From Kryptolebias marmoratus (Eukaryota > Chordata > Actinopteri > Cyprinodontiformes > Rivulidae): a stretch of DNA of 64,000 nt. This document shows positions 35,406 to 47,700 of the stretch, one piece after another. Position 1 is the stretch's first letter. Every line of letters begins with the position of its first letter. The translations under genes and the position numbers were made by a program. Under the pieces are notes generated by a model. That model had not been told where the DNA came from and did no database searches. It worked only from the letters and a program-made list of their open reading frames with translations. The stretch covers positions 14,895,863-14,959,862 of the forward strand of contig NC_051439.1 in assembly GCF_001649575.2 (NCBI RefSeq), written 5' to 3'.

Positions 35406-36964
35406 AGCTTGGATCTTTTTAGTTCCTTTGTTGACACATTCGGATGTCACGATACTCCCTTTTAGCCTTTTTTTTTGGCAGTTAGCCTTGACGAGCAGTC
35501 TCCTCCTTGTCCCGTTCGAGGCCATTTGTAGAGTCATAAAATAACCAACAAGTGTTTTCCTCTCCTCTGTCCTAACGTGTCCACTTTCTTCACCCTGAAT
35601 CGTCTTCTCTCCACTCCTCCCCCAGACTTAAGAGTCAGCACCTGTGGGCCTCTCCCCCTCATCTAAACTTTTTTCACCCACCCCCTTCCTTTGGCAGGAC
35701 GCCTGACACAATCACAACTCTTCGCGTGAGAGGGAGTGCCTCGCTCTCTGTGCCTCACTGATTTGTGTGTACAGATGCATGTTTTTCCTGAAGCCAGAGT
35801 CAAACTTTCAGCAGAGCTAACACTAAGCCTGGGAGTGATTCAGCTCCACGAGCTCTGACCTCTAATCCTCAACAACTCCACTCCTCCACAGTCCACCTTG
35901 CTTCTCATCCCCTTCTTGCTACTGGCCTGATTCACCTTCTTAATAGTCTTCTGTCCAACTCATTTTGAAGCAATTTTACAAGTAAAGGGAGATTTTAATA
36001 TCCTTGCACCTGCTGTCTAGTAAATGGCAATATAAAACAGCTGTGGATGTAAAACTTTATTTCCAGATCTTCATGACTAAAGCCAACCAGGCCTTCCTCA
36101 CCCCTGTGCATCTCATCTCTCCCTAATTCCCTGTCACTTCTCTTGCTAATTGAGAACCAATGTGCAGACTCACAAAAACACCCTGCCATCTCTTCCAGGC
36201 ACCGAAGGCTGCATGGCACCGCCGCAAACACATGGTTTTAATAACCCTTTCTTCTTTGCATTCACTTGTTTTGTCTTCCTTTTTTAGTTCGCATGTGCAC
36301 TTTCACATTAGGTAACCCCATATCACAACATTTCCCAATAGGAACACAACTTTATGACGGTCTTGTCACGGAAATGCGATAGAGTCTCACTCCACATGGC
36401 GTTTACACTTTGCAGCATGTGGCACTGATTGCAGTGTTCTGATCCTACAACCAACCAAGCGGTTCCTCAAGGTTATGAAGTGATGTATCACTCACAGCCG
36501 TCAGGCTCATCTACTGCTTCCACTGCCCATCCTGCTTTTGGCACCACAAACTGGATATGGTTTTCATTATTAATAATAAAAAAACACTAAGAAGGAACCT
36601 CAGTGGTTAGTGTGCTGTACAGGCTATCTGCTTAAGCTAGATCTTAATGTATTGCACACAAAAGATCAGGATGCACACACATGAAAGCAAAGTTTAAAGA
36701 AGTTTAATTATGTTTAATAAAATGCCAAATTTTTATCAAATATTTAAACTTTTTGTGACTTTCGTTCATAGCTGGAACAAAGACAAGAGTTATAGTTGAT
36801 ACTTCTTGCTACACTTAGCATTCCTTAAAATAATTCATATTGTCTGGCAATTTGCATATTCAAGTTTGAAGCTAAAATTTTGCATGATTTGTTATTGCTC
36901 AGGATATGTGTTGGGAAAAACTTCCAGGTAGCTTTGTAGGTTGGCTTTGTGGAGATGTAGTAGA
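33681..36964. other. intergenic, no gene recognised
   Basis: Includes the (AT)n microsatellite at 35360-35402 and pyrimidine-rich stretches (34700-34900, 35570-35700). No coding features beyond chance frames of at most 99 codons. Confidence 0.6.
35360..35402 (+). repeat. (TA)n microsatellite
   Basis: About 21 TA units with one G interruption at 35373. Confidence 0.95.
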
Positions 36965-37079
36965 GTGCTGTATGAATGTGTGTGTGGATGGCTAAATGAA
37001 GGCACAGTTTGTGTTGTAAAATACTTTGAGTGGCCTGAATGGCTAGAAAGGCGCTGTATAAATATCATCCATTTACCAT
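36965..37079 (+). repeat. 3' tail of a LINE-type or related fish repeat
   Basis: The arrangement TGTGGATGGCTAAATGAAGG, then GTAAAATACTTTGAGTGGCC, then AGAAAGGCGCTGTATAAATA and ATCCATTTACCATTT is a very common teleost repeat end (the AAAGCGCTTTGAGTGG...AAGCGCTATATAAAT type). It is often found as the 3' end of truncated retroposons. Family assignment is uncertain. Confidence 0.5.
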
Positions 37080-37580
37080 TTAGCTACTGTCACACTTAAT
37101 TTTAGCTCAGTATCTGTAAAATTCAGAGTCATAGCCATTTTTGTGTTTGCTAATGTTGATTAGCTGTGGTGGCCATCGTAAATCAAATTGACTCCAAAAG
37201 TTTATTAGCTGTGGATGTATATCCAGTGAGTCAACAAAAGCCATTAAGGAGTTACTGAGAGATTTGTCTAACAGGTTAACTTGAAAAGTTCATGCCAAAG
37301 TTTAAAACAGATCTACTTTCAGCTACTACCATACCAAATTTTAGGTAAATACCTTTAAAACTGACTAGCTATTTATATGTTTGCTAAGTTTGAGTTACAG
37401 TGGCAGCCATCTTGAATTGGGTTGACTCCTAAAGATAATGTAGATGTACGTACAATGACTCCTTTCTGAGAGCTTCACTAAAATCCATCCAGTGGGTCAT
37501 AAGATATTTTGCGAAGAGACAGACAAACACACACAGACACAACAAAAACATTATTGCCATTCTGCCTTCAGCGTAGGATG
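37080..37580 (-). repeat. R1 interspersed repeat, minus orientation, two partial units in tandem
   Basis: Two successive blocks contain the R1 middle on the minus strand (TTAGCTGTGGTGGCCATC near 37159 and CAGTGGCAGCCATCTTGAAT near 37399) and two copies of the CTACTAC/CTACTGTCA block. It ends with ACAAAAACATTATTGCC and the CTTCAGCG end near 37568. It abuts the LINE-like tail at 37079. Confidence 0.75.
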
Positions 37581-38821
37581 AGAGTAATATGTCTTTTTGA
37601 TGCAGTTTTGTCAAAATTCTTTGTAGGACTTCCCAGTTTTGGATCCTCTTAATACACTTTGATAAACTGAACAAAGATAAGATCTTTGATTTCTTGAACA
37701 TTTTTGCATTGCATCAGGCTGTGTAATGTGCTGATGAGATGAAGCTGGTGCGATAAGAGCTTTTGGTCATTTGGTGTGTTTGTACGATCAGAGCTTCAGA
37801 AGCTGTGTTATCTTCAAACAAGCAACCGTGACCGTAAGTAGCAGCTAATTCCCCATCAGTTGACCGTGGAGCAATTTAAGCAAAACAAGAACGAATGAAA
37901 ACTGGCAATTTAAGTAAGAGATCTCCTGCATCAAACGGATCGGGATGAGATGGCTTCTCTTGAGTCATACTGGTTGCTTTAAACTAAATCTCTAATTAGG
38001 AGCCAGAGGACCAAAGTTAGAAGAAAATGACAAAATGCCTTGTTTTTTGACAAAAACACTCAGATCCATCATCATCTGGGTGCAATAAGAACACATGGTA
38101 ATAGATTTTGTCTGCTGTGAGCAACAGTTACAAAGTGTGTTTGGTTCTCCAGCTGAAGAAAGTTTACACACAAAGACTCAGCAGGCGCTGCCAAATGCTG
38201 TCAGCTGGCTTGTTTCCAGTGAGCAAATCTTTGCACCAGAGACACTCAAACACAGGCAGCAAATAACAAGCACTTCCCACCTTTATTTTATCACCTGGAA
38301 GCTGGGCAATGACCATTTAAATCTCCCAGCTGGGAAAAGGGATTAAGGTTTTAAAAACAACCACCTCTGGCCAAAAGTGTCCTAATGAGGCTATGATTAC
38401 CGGCTGGTACAAAGGGCACTCAACTTTCTATTTGTCTATATGTCCTGGTATGCATGTGTGAATATGAATGATTATATGGGCAGGTGTTTTTGTCAGCACA
38501 TATAAATCTGTTTACAATGACTGTGAGCTAAAACAGATCTAACAACGTTCTGTGTTTCGTTGTGGTGACGTGAAGCCTCAACTAAAAAGGTCAAACAAAG
38601 AGAAAATCAGTAAAAAGAAAAATTAATTTGAAAATAAATGCTGGAAAAAAAATACATGACCTCATTACCGAACTGTGCTAAAGTCACTTTGTAATCAGCA
38701 TGATTTCTTTCTGTCAAAAAGACAAATTTTAAAATGCTGTTTCATTGCAAACATAAAATGTTTGTTTTCTCATTTGCAGCAAATAAACTAGGCTGCATGG
38801 TGTCTTTAAAACATGGTGATA
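37581..38821. other. intergenic, no gene recognised
   Basis: Ordinary AT-rich sequence up to the start of the Tc1-like element. Nothing recognised. Confidence 0.6.
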
Positions 38822-39220
38822 TACAACTCCAAGTTTGAAAAAGTTAAGATGTCATGGAAAAAACTGAAATGATTTGCAACCCATATTTTATTAACAATTA
38901 AACGTAGTAAACAAAAAAATATGGTACTTTTAAATTTGATGGCAGCAACACATCTTGAAAAAGTTGGGAGAGGGGCAACAAAAGGTTGTAAAAGTAAGCT
39001 ACACAAATCAGAAACAGCTGGAAAAGCATTTTGCAACAAATTATGTAAATTGGCAACAGGTCAGTAAGAGGACTAAGAATATAAAGTGCATTTTAGACAG
39101 GCTGAATCTCTCAGAAGTAAAAATGGGCAGAAGTTCACCAGTCTACAACAAACTGAATTTAAAAATAGTGGGACAGTGTTACAATAATGTTCATCAATAA
39201 AAAAAACTGGAAAGACTTTG

Positions 39221-39808
39221 TGACATGAGTGCAGGGTAGTTAGTCCAAGAGCGAGACCAAAACCAGACACAGCAGCTGAAGGTAAGTGCAATTTATTTAC
39301 AGGTGCCCAAGGTATGTACAGTGCGATAGGTTTGTGGAGCGATCTGTGAAGTAAGAGGAACAGGGTGAGTCTCAGGTACCAATCCTAATATCAGCCTAGC
39401 ACTGCACGATGGCTTCTTAATGTTCTTTTGTCCTTACAGATCCAGGAGGTGTCCAGCAGCGCGGAGGAGAAGATGGAGATGTTAGGTGATCCTGAGGTCG
39501 ACAAGCCAGTATCTAGTCCAGGTGAGTATCCAGAGGTCCAAGGTAGGTATCCGTAATAGTCGTAGTCTCGTAGCGTGGCGAAGAACCTGAAGTCAAGGTG
39601 CACAAAGAACGTAATCAGTAACTTAATCACATTAGGTTAGAAACTGTAGCTGAGAATCTAACCCAGGAGGTTCGATGCTCCAGCAAAGATCTGGTCTCAG
39701 CTGAAGGCTTAAGTAGTAGCAGTCCTTATTAGCTGGATCTGGATCACCTGTGAAAAGAAGGGCAGGAGGAGCCGCCCCAAGGCGGGGCTAAAACTCCAGA
39801 TCCCTACA
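39221..39808. mobile_element. solo-LTR-like insertion (588 bp) inside the Tc1-like element
   Basis: The segment starts TGACATGAGTG and ends CCAGATCCCTACA, giving TG...CA termini. It is flanked on both sides by CTTTG (39216-39220 and 39809-39813), a 5-bp target site duplication. The flanking Tc1 sequence reads straight through once the insert is removed. There is no coding sequence inside. On the minus strand it contains GTAAATAAATTGC, which could serve as a poly(A) signal. These traits fit a solo LTR or a short non-autonomous LTR element. Confidence 0.65.
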
Positions 39809-39810
39809 CT

Positions 39811-40560
39811 TTGAGTATCTTATTGTCTAAAGTTCATAATGCCATCAAAATATTTCAAGAATCTGGAGAAATCTCTGAGCTCAAAGGACAAGATCTTTGG
39901 TTCTTCAGGGGACACTGCATTAAAAACAGGTCTGATTCTGTTCTGGACTCAGGAACACTTCAACAAATCATTGTCTGTAAACACAGTTCACCGTGCCGTC
40001 CACAAATGCTGCTTAAAGCTCTATCATGTAAAGTGGAAGCCAGATGTGAAAACCATCCAGAAACTCTGCCTTCTTCTCTGAACCAAAGCTCATTTAAAAT
40101 GACCTGAGGCAAAGTGGAAAACTGTTCTGTGGTGAGACAAATTCAAATCTGAAATTCTTTTTGGAAACCACAAATGCCACGTTCTCCATACTAAAGAGTT
40201 GAGCGACCATTTGAGCTGTTATCAGCACTCATTTCAAAAGCCTGCTTTGCTGATAGTGTGGGGGTACATTAGGGCCTCTGGCACGGGCAGCTTACACATC
40301 CAAAAAGGCTCAGTCAATGCAGAAAAGTATAAACAGGTTTTGTCCAGACAACATCCTTTTCAAGGAAGGCCTTGCATGTTTCAGCAGGACAATACTAAAC
40401 TGCTACTGCATCCTTTACAACAGCATGGTTTCGTAGTAGAAGAGTCCAAGTGTTGAACTGACCCGCTTGCAGTCCAGACCTCTCACCAACAGAAACCATT
40501 TGGTGCATCATGAAAGAAAAAAAATCTAGCAGAGAAGACCCAGACTGCTGAGCAGCTAGA
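39811..40560 (+). pseudogene. Tc1-like transposase remnant
   Basis: Conceptual frames 39839-40081 (with HFNKSLSVNTVHRAVHKC) and 40199-40456 (with KPALLIVWGYIRASGTGSL and FQGRPCMFQQDN) carry the DNA-binding end and the catalytic core of a Tc1-type transposase. They lie in different registers and are broken by stops. The N-terminal part is separated by the solo-LTR-like insertion. No intact transposase can be made from this copy. Confidence 0.8.
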
Positions 40561-40869
40561 ATCCTCCATCAAACAAGCATTGGACAGCATTCTCCTCCAA
40601 AACCTCCAGCAGTTGCCTGAATGTGTACAGACTGGTGTTAAACAAGAGGAGAAGCTTTACAGTGGTAAACATTTTAGATGTGTTGCTCCCATCAAATTCA
40701 AAATTATCTTGTTCTTCCTAATATATGGTACAGTTTCAGTTTAAACATTTAATACGTTTACTATGTTCCATCAAAAGTAAAATATGGGTTTATGAGATTT
40801 GCAGATCAATGAACTCTGTAAATATTTACATTTTAAACATCCTTTTCTGAGTCAGGGTTGTGGGTTGTA

Positions 40870-43800
40870 GTCTTTAAGCTACAAACTAAAACTAGTAGTA
40901 GTATAACTAGAAAACAGTCCTTAGGAACTTAGTTTAGGTGGGAACATTTGTCATAAAGTGGAGTGAGGACCCAAATGCAGGTGAGCAGGAAGCAAGACGG
41001 TGAGACTCAAAATTAGAATTTTAATGTTTATTGAAGCATGAATTCAGTAAGCAAATCACAAAACGTCACAAACAGAAAATGCAGGAATTCAAAGGAAATA
41101 GGAGGAGGCTCTGAAAGCTGACCAGAAATGACGAGAAATACAAAAACAGAACATATCTCAACCAAGTCACAGCTGAAGTTTGCAAAACACGAATACAGAA
41201 TTCGCGCTTGCTTAAAAAAAGAACAGAAACCACAAACCATTACTACATTGTTAATCAGCCTCATAGATGTGCGTGCAACTTTCTCGGAAGCTTGTGAAAC
41301 TGTCATGTAAGGCATTATATTGATTTGTGTCAAAAGACAACATTTCCTTTTTTTTGTAGCTGGGCAAACAAAAATAACTGCAATCAACTGTTTCAAAGTA
41401 TTGTGTGAACCTGTCATTTTTAACAAGAAAAATGTTCTGAGAATTTACACTTATGGGTGTCAGTCATGGTAAGGATGAACATCATGGCTTACCTTGAAAC
41501 AAACACTACCACAAAAAAATCTTCTGAGTATTTGTATTAGTCATATTTATGTTCTTTAGAAACAAACAGTAACAACTGTTCACATGATTATTCAAGTGCG
41601 TTCTTTATAAAAAATGAAAGAAAGGTGTTCATCAGCCTCCTCCTATTTCAAAACTCAACTTTAAATATTCTTTACCATTTATTTTATTAGCTTCACTTTA
41701 AGTTGTTCACATGTCTGTGTTGAAGCAATAAACTTCACAAAATGTGTAACTTCTCTCACATGATGACAAAACAGACCTTTAGTGAAAGACTTTCTAATCT
41801 TTGTGTGTGTGTGTGTGTGCAGCAGAGGTTCGAGTGTTGGTGCCAACTGTAAACAGTAGTCCCTCATTTGCACTATTTTCATGTGACCAAGCTGCACCGC
41901 AAGGGATGCACACATACACACATACACTTTCAAACAGTTGCATACAAAAATTACACGTGCACACTCACACACAGCACATGACCAGATGAAGAGGAACCAT
42001 TGTTCAGCATCACAGGACCTCTTAACACAGACACACACCATCCTCCTTCTGCGCTGCCATTTGTGAAACCACCAGAGTTGTCCTTGTTTTAATATTCTGT
42101 GGCTTACATGCTTCCACATGCTTCCACTGGCCATGAACGCACAATCCCTCTGTGTTCATGTCTGCAGCTATAGTTTCTGTGCACGTGTGTCCCTGCTATA
42201 AAAGAAATCAGTGTTGTATGACACAAATGAATGCTGAGATCTGAAGCACACAGACGAAGCCCTTTTGGCTGCTCCTTGCCCATTGTGATAAGGTCTCACA
42301 GAGCTGTCAAACTACTCAGTGACAGTGGCAGGCCATTAGGCTGCTGATCCAAACCGGGGGGGGGGTCAAACGGCTGACCCCCCCAAGTCTGGGGTCTAAA
42401 CAAGACTGGGTTTCAGGGGTCAGAAGGTCCTAAGGGCGGAGACATTGGAGCAGCGTTAAATTTCTCTTGTCTTTTCTGAGCAGACAAACATGTTCAAATA
42501 TGATTTATGACTTCACAGACTTCTGAGATTTCTGACTCATAAAGTGACTTTTGTCATTAGACAACTTCCTTTTTCTTGGCCGTGCATCCATAGATTTAAC
42601 TATTTCTACTTTTGGCATGTGAACTGGTAACCATTATTTATGTACTACATAAAAAGATTCAAAGCTAATAAAATTTATAACTGAGAGCTTTGACCAACTT
42701 TATTTGTTTTAATCTGGAAAATTTCATATATGTGAACATTTCTTGTCCAAGTGCCTTGTTAACTGCAAGACTGGTTATCCATAAACTGGAATTAATGTCA
42801 TAGGAACTTGCATTTTATGGTTGCATATTTATTTATTTTTAAAAAGTCAAAGCTGAACCTGCGCTAGAGAGTCAAATTCTGTATATCCTGTGTTTTATTT
42901 CAAATAACTTTGGAGGTACACTATTTGCAGGAGGCCTTTATGAACCTACACAATGGATAAATTTTATAAAAAGCAATCCCACAAGACAAGATGTTTACTT
43001 ACCTGACATGATAATTGCACAATTTCATTTCAGTTGTTCCATATTTGCAAAGGTGTGCATCCTCACACAGTAAATTATGAGTCATGCTTTCACAATGACT
43101 ACAGGTCTTCCTCAGTGATGTTGTTGGGGTTATTTTCAAAAGAGCTGTAGTCATTGTGAAATCATGACTCATTAGTGTGTGCACTCAACAAGCACTGATG
43201 TTTCCAGGAGTCATCATGAAAATGATGCTCAAGATGCTCACGCAATAGGGTTCTGCCTGCAGATCACGGCTGGATAAAAAATATGTTCCACTCTATATAC
43301 AATTATGTAGTTCCTATGTTTAAGAGATTGTTTAAAAGGTAGTTCAGACTTTATCTAAATAGCTATGACTTAAAAGCAAATAAAACTACATTTTAGATGC
43401 TGACAACCAAAAAGCTGCAAAAAGTCAGCCACACTTTTCTCCATGAATTCCACAAATCAGTTCGGTCACTGTAACTGCACCAGTGCTTCTCAGTGAAACG
43501 CCGGCAGCTGTTGTCTTTTTGTAACAGAGGGCGCGCAAACACACACAGCTGTGTGACTCGTCTGTAAAACCGCAGATACTCTAGGGAAATGCACCTGTGA
43601 CAGAGTGAGATTATCACCCCTTCTCGGTTGAATGTCTGAGCCTGATCTGAAAACCACATCCTTCACCAGGCTCATACACCCAAAACCAAGAGATGACAAA
43701 ATGTCTGCTCCATTCCATACATTTTAGGCACTTGGGAGGTCGTATATTTTATAGCTGGCAATTTTTGGGAATGTCATTATTATTGTTCTTGTTTTTATTC

Positions 43801-44054
43801 TTATTTTTTTGTTGAGGTGCACAGCCATGTGCCATAATATAGTCACCTTCCCTGTGAAAACAAAGATGTGCCACACTGTCACTTCCTCTCTTGCACCATG
43901 AAGTCCTGTAAGCATCCTGCGTTGGAGTGATAAGCAGTCCCTTGATACCTCCCAGCCCCTCTCAGAACAAAAGAACCACAGGAGTTCAGGCACTTGCACC
44001 ATAGACAAGCCGAGAAAATGTAGTGTTCCATATGGTTCAGGTTGAATACTGTAA
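40870..44054. other. intergenic, no gene recognised; possible LTR-type fragment at its start
   Basis: The stretch 40949-41100 begins TGTCATAAAGTGGAGTGAGG and has a TTTATTGAAG word. This resembles the style of LTR-like ends seen in fish genomes, but I find no second boundary. A TG/CA-rich segment lies at 41803-41975, and a G7/C7 palindrome at 42359-42384. The hairpin at 43077-43172 is listed separately. Confidence 0.45.
43077..43172. repeat. 28-bp near-perfect inverted repeat with 40-base loop
   Basis: The arms at 43077-43104 and 43145-43172 are reverse complements with a single mismatch. Core words are ATGAGTCATG / CATGACTCAT and CACAATGACTACAG / CTGTAGTCATTGTG. Pairing extends outward with a small offset (CACACAGTAA against the TTAGTGTGTG side). 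It could be a foldback transposon remnant or a transcribed hairpin. Confidence 0.85.
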
Positions 44055-44731
44055 CTAAAGCTGGGGACACAATACACAACTTTAAGAGTCTTTAGAGATT
44101 TTGAAACGGCTTGGAGTGCACACTAAGACTGAATTCAACAAATTTGTGTATGGCAAATGAAAAACTGAGGATCACACACTTCACAACTAAGCCTGATGAG
44201 GGATCACAGACAACCAACTATAGCTAAAGGAACACATCAAACTCTTGCACAAACTTATCTGCACAACTATCTGCTCAGAAAAAAACATCAAGAAGAAAAA
44301 GTGGGTTTAGGTCAAGTCATGTAGGAATTGACGTTTGTAGTATGGACTCTAAAGACTGCAGAAGTACTCTAATTGTTTGTCATCGTTGTTTTAAAATTCC
44401 CAATACTTCCCGTCATCTTATGACCCTACTTCCTGTGGCTCACCCTCTTTTTTTCATTGGCTGTTGGCAAGGCATGTTTGCAGTTGGGTCAGTAATCAGT
44501 TCACACTCCCCAATTGCATCCTGATTTGGCTCCAAAACTTCACACATCCTTGATTGACTGCAGCTGAGGTCACATTACACACTTGCAGATTTTGCATTTT
44601 TACCCCTCACGCTTGCACAGATTTTGTGCCAACTAGCCATGCCGACTGTCCCCAACTAGTGCAGACTTTCCCAATTGGTAATTGTAGGTAAAAATCTGAC
44701 CAAAATTTGTGTAGTGTGTCCTCAGCTTTAG
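44055..44731. mobile_element. non-autonomous DNA transposon with terminal inverted repeats (677 bp)
   Basis: The left end CTAAAGCTGGGGACACAATA and the right end, read inverted, CTAAAGCTGAGGACACACTA continue for about 25 bases with two or three mismatches. The interior has no coding frame of interest and is AT-rich. The outer flanks do not give an obvious long target duplication; TA at the boundary is possible. The superfamily is unassigned. Confidence 0.75.
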
Positions 44732-47700
44732 AGAAGCAGAACTTACCTATGTTTAGACTTGTGTTATTTGGTTTAGGACAATATATCTGCATCAAAATGT
44801 TTTTCTTACTGTGCACACAAGCAGAATGGCTATGCCATTCTAAGACAGCTGTCTCACCTTTTAAAAATTAGTGTCTATGAGTGCTAATAACCTTATATAT
44901 TGAGATTTAAGCTCACAAAGTTGTAAAAGAGACTCTTAAGGACCCTGTGTGGAGCCAGAGAGAACCAATCTCATGCTTGGCAGGGTCAGCCACAGTCATG
45001 CTTTTACTTGCTTAACCTTTGTGCGGTCTGATGGGAGGAAGAAAAAAAAAAGAAAAGCAACAGAAAAGCAACAGAATAAACAATCGTCAGCAATGGTGGT
45101 TTCATTGTGGTGATGTCATCAAAGTGCTCCCCCCTTTATCCAAACAATCAGATCATCTACTTTGGTAACATTTATTTATGTTACCTGGTCAAATCAGAAG
45201 AAATACGCCAAACCACGAAAGGTTGGTTTGTTTAAACTGCAAATGTTGCTTTTATCACCTGGTCATCCCTTGCAACTTCATGAACGTAGTAAACACAGAG
45301 AGCTGGGCAGAGAGATGTGAGTCAGAATGGCACTGGGGTGGCGCTACATTCAACAAGCAATATTCCACTTTAACCAAACAACAGCCTGTTGAACATTAAT
45401 CTATCTCTGTGCAAAAGCAAACACCCCCTGCTGGGTCTGCAGTCGACATCTATTCCCTTCCTTCTCTCAAGAGTGTTACTGTATCATGAATCATCAGGCT
45501 GAACTGAGAGCTGATTAATAAAGCTCAGAGCAAGTGAAGGGCAATGCAAAACAGCTGTTTGTGCCTGCTTGAACCCATCAACCAGAGCTGATGAATCCTG
45601 AAAAGCCTGTTTCTCTTTTTTGATTCGAGTATTAAGTTTGAGATGTAAATGCTGCCAAATGTGCATATCGGAGCCAATCGAAACAAGGCAGATGTTGGAT
45701 ATTGAGTTTGCACATTGGCAGATCAGATATATAATGGTCTAAACAGGTTTTGAGAGAAAAAATACGGGTCCTCTCAAAAAGTTGGAGGAGAACAAGGGTG
45801 CAGTAACTTGTTGGCTACATCAAGGACATCAGGATTAGTTATTAATACTGAGAGCAGAAGAGCCTAAAATAAAGTCCAGAAAGTTGTGCTAAGCAATAAA
45901 CCTCCAGTATTAAGTTGATTTTAGTGACTCTTTAAAGCATCCATTCTTTGAGAATAAAAGCAGCTTTTAGTTCATTTGACAGGGACAGGGAAATTAAAGG
46001 GCAACCCTGTAAATTGAAAGGACTAATTTGCATCAGTATTCCCTAAACAGGGGTTACAAAGTCACCTTAAAAACAGAAAAAGCACCAAAATATAATCTAT
46101 TTTTAAATATAAATTCAATAAAAACTGAAAGACAAAAGAAAAATCCCACAATCATTTGCTGAAGATGTTAACATGTTTTTTATCTAAGACTTAAATCTTA
46201 TTATTCAGCTCTGACATTTTTCTTCACTAATTTATGATCTGAAATCACAAAGTCTTGCCTTTTGTAGTTTCACTGGAAACCACACACACACAAAAAGCAT
46301 TTTATTGGGTATTTTTACTTTGCCCTTGTCTATTTAAAGGCTTCAACTTAAAATAAACTCAGAACACAGAAAAGTGTGTGTATACAAAGCCACTAAGGTC
46401 TTACTGAGGTGCACGTGTTCATATTGAAGCCATTTTTGGTTCAGCTATGCCACAGTGTTACTTCGGGGGTCTGCAGTTTTAAACTCCAGGCTAAAGGTGC
46501 CTTTAGTTTCTCATTTGAGAAGAAGAAGAAGAAATAGGTTCAAAAAATTTCTCATCAGGAATTTAAAGTGACTCAATGAGTGAAAAATTGTCTAAATGTG
46601 GGTAACAGCAAATTTCTCAGTTGTTCAGTTGTTCCTCCAAAACGATCCTTGTTGTTGTTTTCCTCTTCTGCTGCTCGTGGTTGTTCTAGTGGTCTTCATT
46701 GTCTACTCTGTCTTTGGCACCACGTTTGGATTAATTATATTGTACATGTGTTGTTGGGGTGCACACTCTGTAGTACATTCAACAAATTCTAGGTTGAATG
46801 TGATGAACTGAAAAGGGACCAAGCAGATTTAGCCCAGACTGGTACAGAAGACAAAATTTATGACACACAAGCCTCAACGGACATTCGAGGATTGGCCATA
46901 AATTGCCTTTATGGACCTCCTCTGTTCGGCTGCTATGACTGGTCCGCAGCTTGATGTAACAAACAAGCCTCTTGGGATGGAATTATGTAAATATTTTTCA
47001 TAGTGATCTGGACAATATTGGATGAGAAATCTGTCTTTTGTGAGAGACTACTCCATTCAGTGTAGCCTTCATACAAGGTCCAAAAGGGCAAGAAGAAAAA
47101 TAACAGAAAGCCTGACAAGATGTTTTAATTCTCAAAGAAAGTGCTCGGAAATTATTACACGATTGAAAGATTCTGAAGAGTAACTAAACAGACCTTGAGC
47201 AACTTGTGTTTGAAGGAGATTACACTAAAGAACATCATTCATTGTCTGGTGACACCAAAAGCAAAAGCTGCACATACTTCCTTTTTTTTCTCTCTTACAT
47301 TTCTATTTTTAAATCATAAGTTGTTTGTTTTACAGAGCAGCATAATATTACTTTTGACTTGTGAAAATGTTGGTAACTTTGTCAAAGTCTGGATGAATCA
47401 CAGACAAAGGAGAAGAGAAGAGATGAAAGGCTAAATTGCATTGGAGATCCCTCTTTAGAACATCAAACAGTGTTTCTCCCAGCAGCCAGCGGGGCTCCTG
47501 GGGGACGGAGTTGTAATTTCCTGGCAGAGAGGGGCTGGACATGTGGGCACTACTTGGTTGACATCAAAGACGCCAGACCTCAAAAACACTGACACACACT
47601 CTTTCTGTCTCTGTCTGTGACATCCCTCGGCTTTTATCTGTTCTATTTTGTGCCCATTTTTACGCACTCATTCTCCCCATCCCTTCTCGCTGACATGTAG

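Larger units (their letters stand above)
38822..40869 (+). mobile_element. Tc1/mariner-like DNA transposon, decayed, interrupted by an insertion
   Basis: The left end (TACAACTCCAAG...) and right end (...GGTTGTGGGTTGTA) are inverted relatives, with TA at the outer edges as expected for this superfamily. Internal landmarks match the common fish Tc1-type family by recall: TTTGATGGCAGCAACACATC near 38935, ATGGGCAGAAGTTCACCAG near 39123, and GAATCTGGAGAAATCTCTG near 39858. Removing the 588-bp insertion at 39221-39808 leaves about 1.46 kb. The transposase is spread over several frames (39839-40081, 40199-40456) with stops and frameshifts. FQQDN near 40380 marks the second Asp of the DDE catalytic triad. 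It is a dead copy. Confidence 0.85.

Noticed and set aside
41679..42134. 151-codon frame on the minus strand
   Set aside because: Built partly on (TG)n/(CA)n sequence; no domain.
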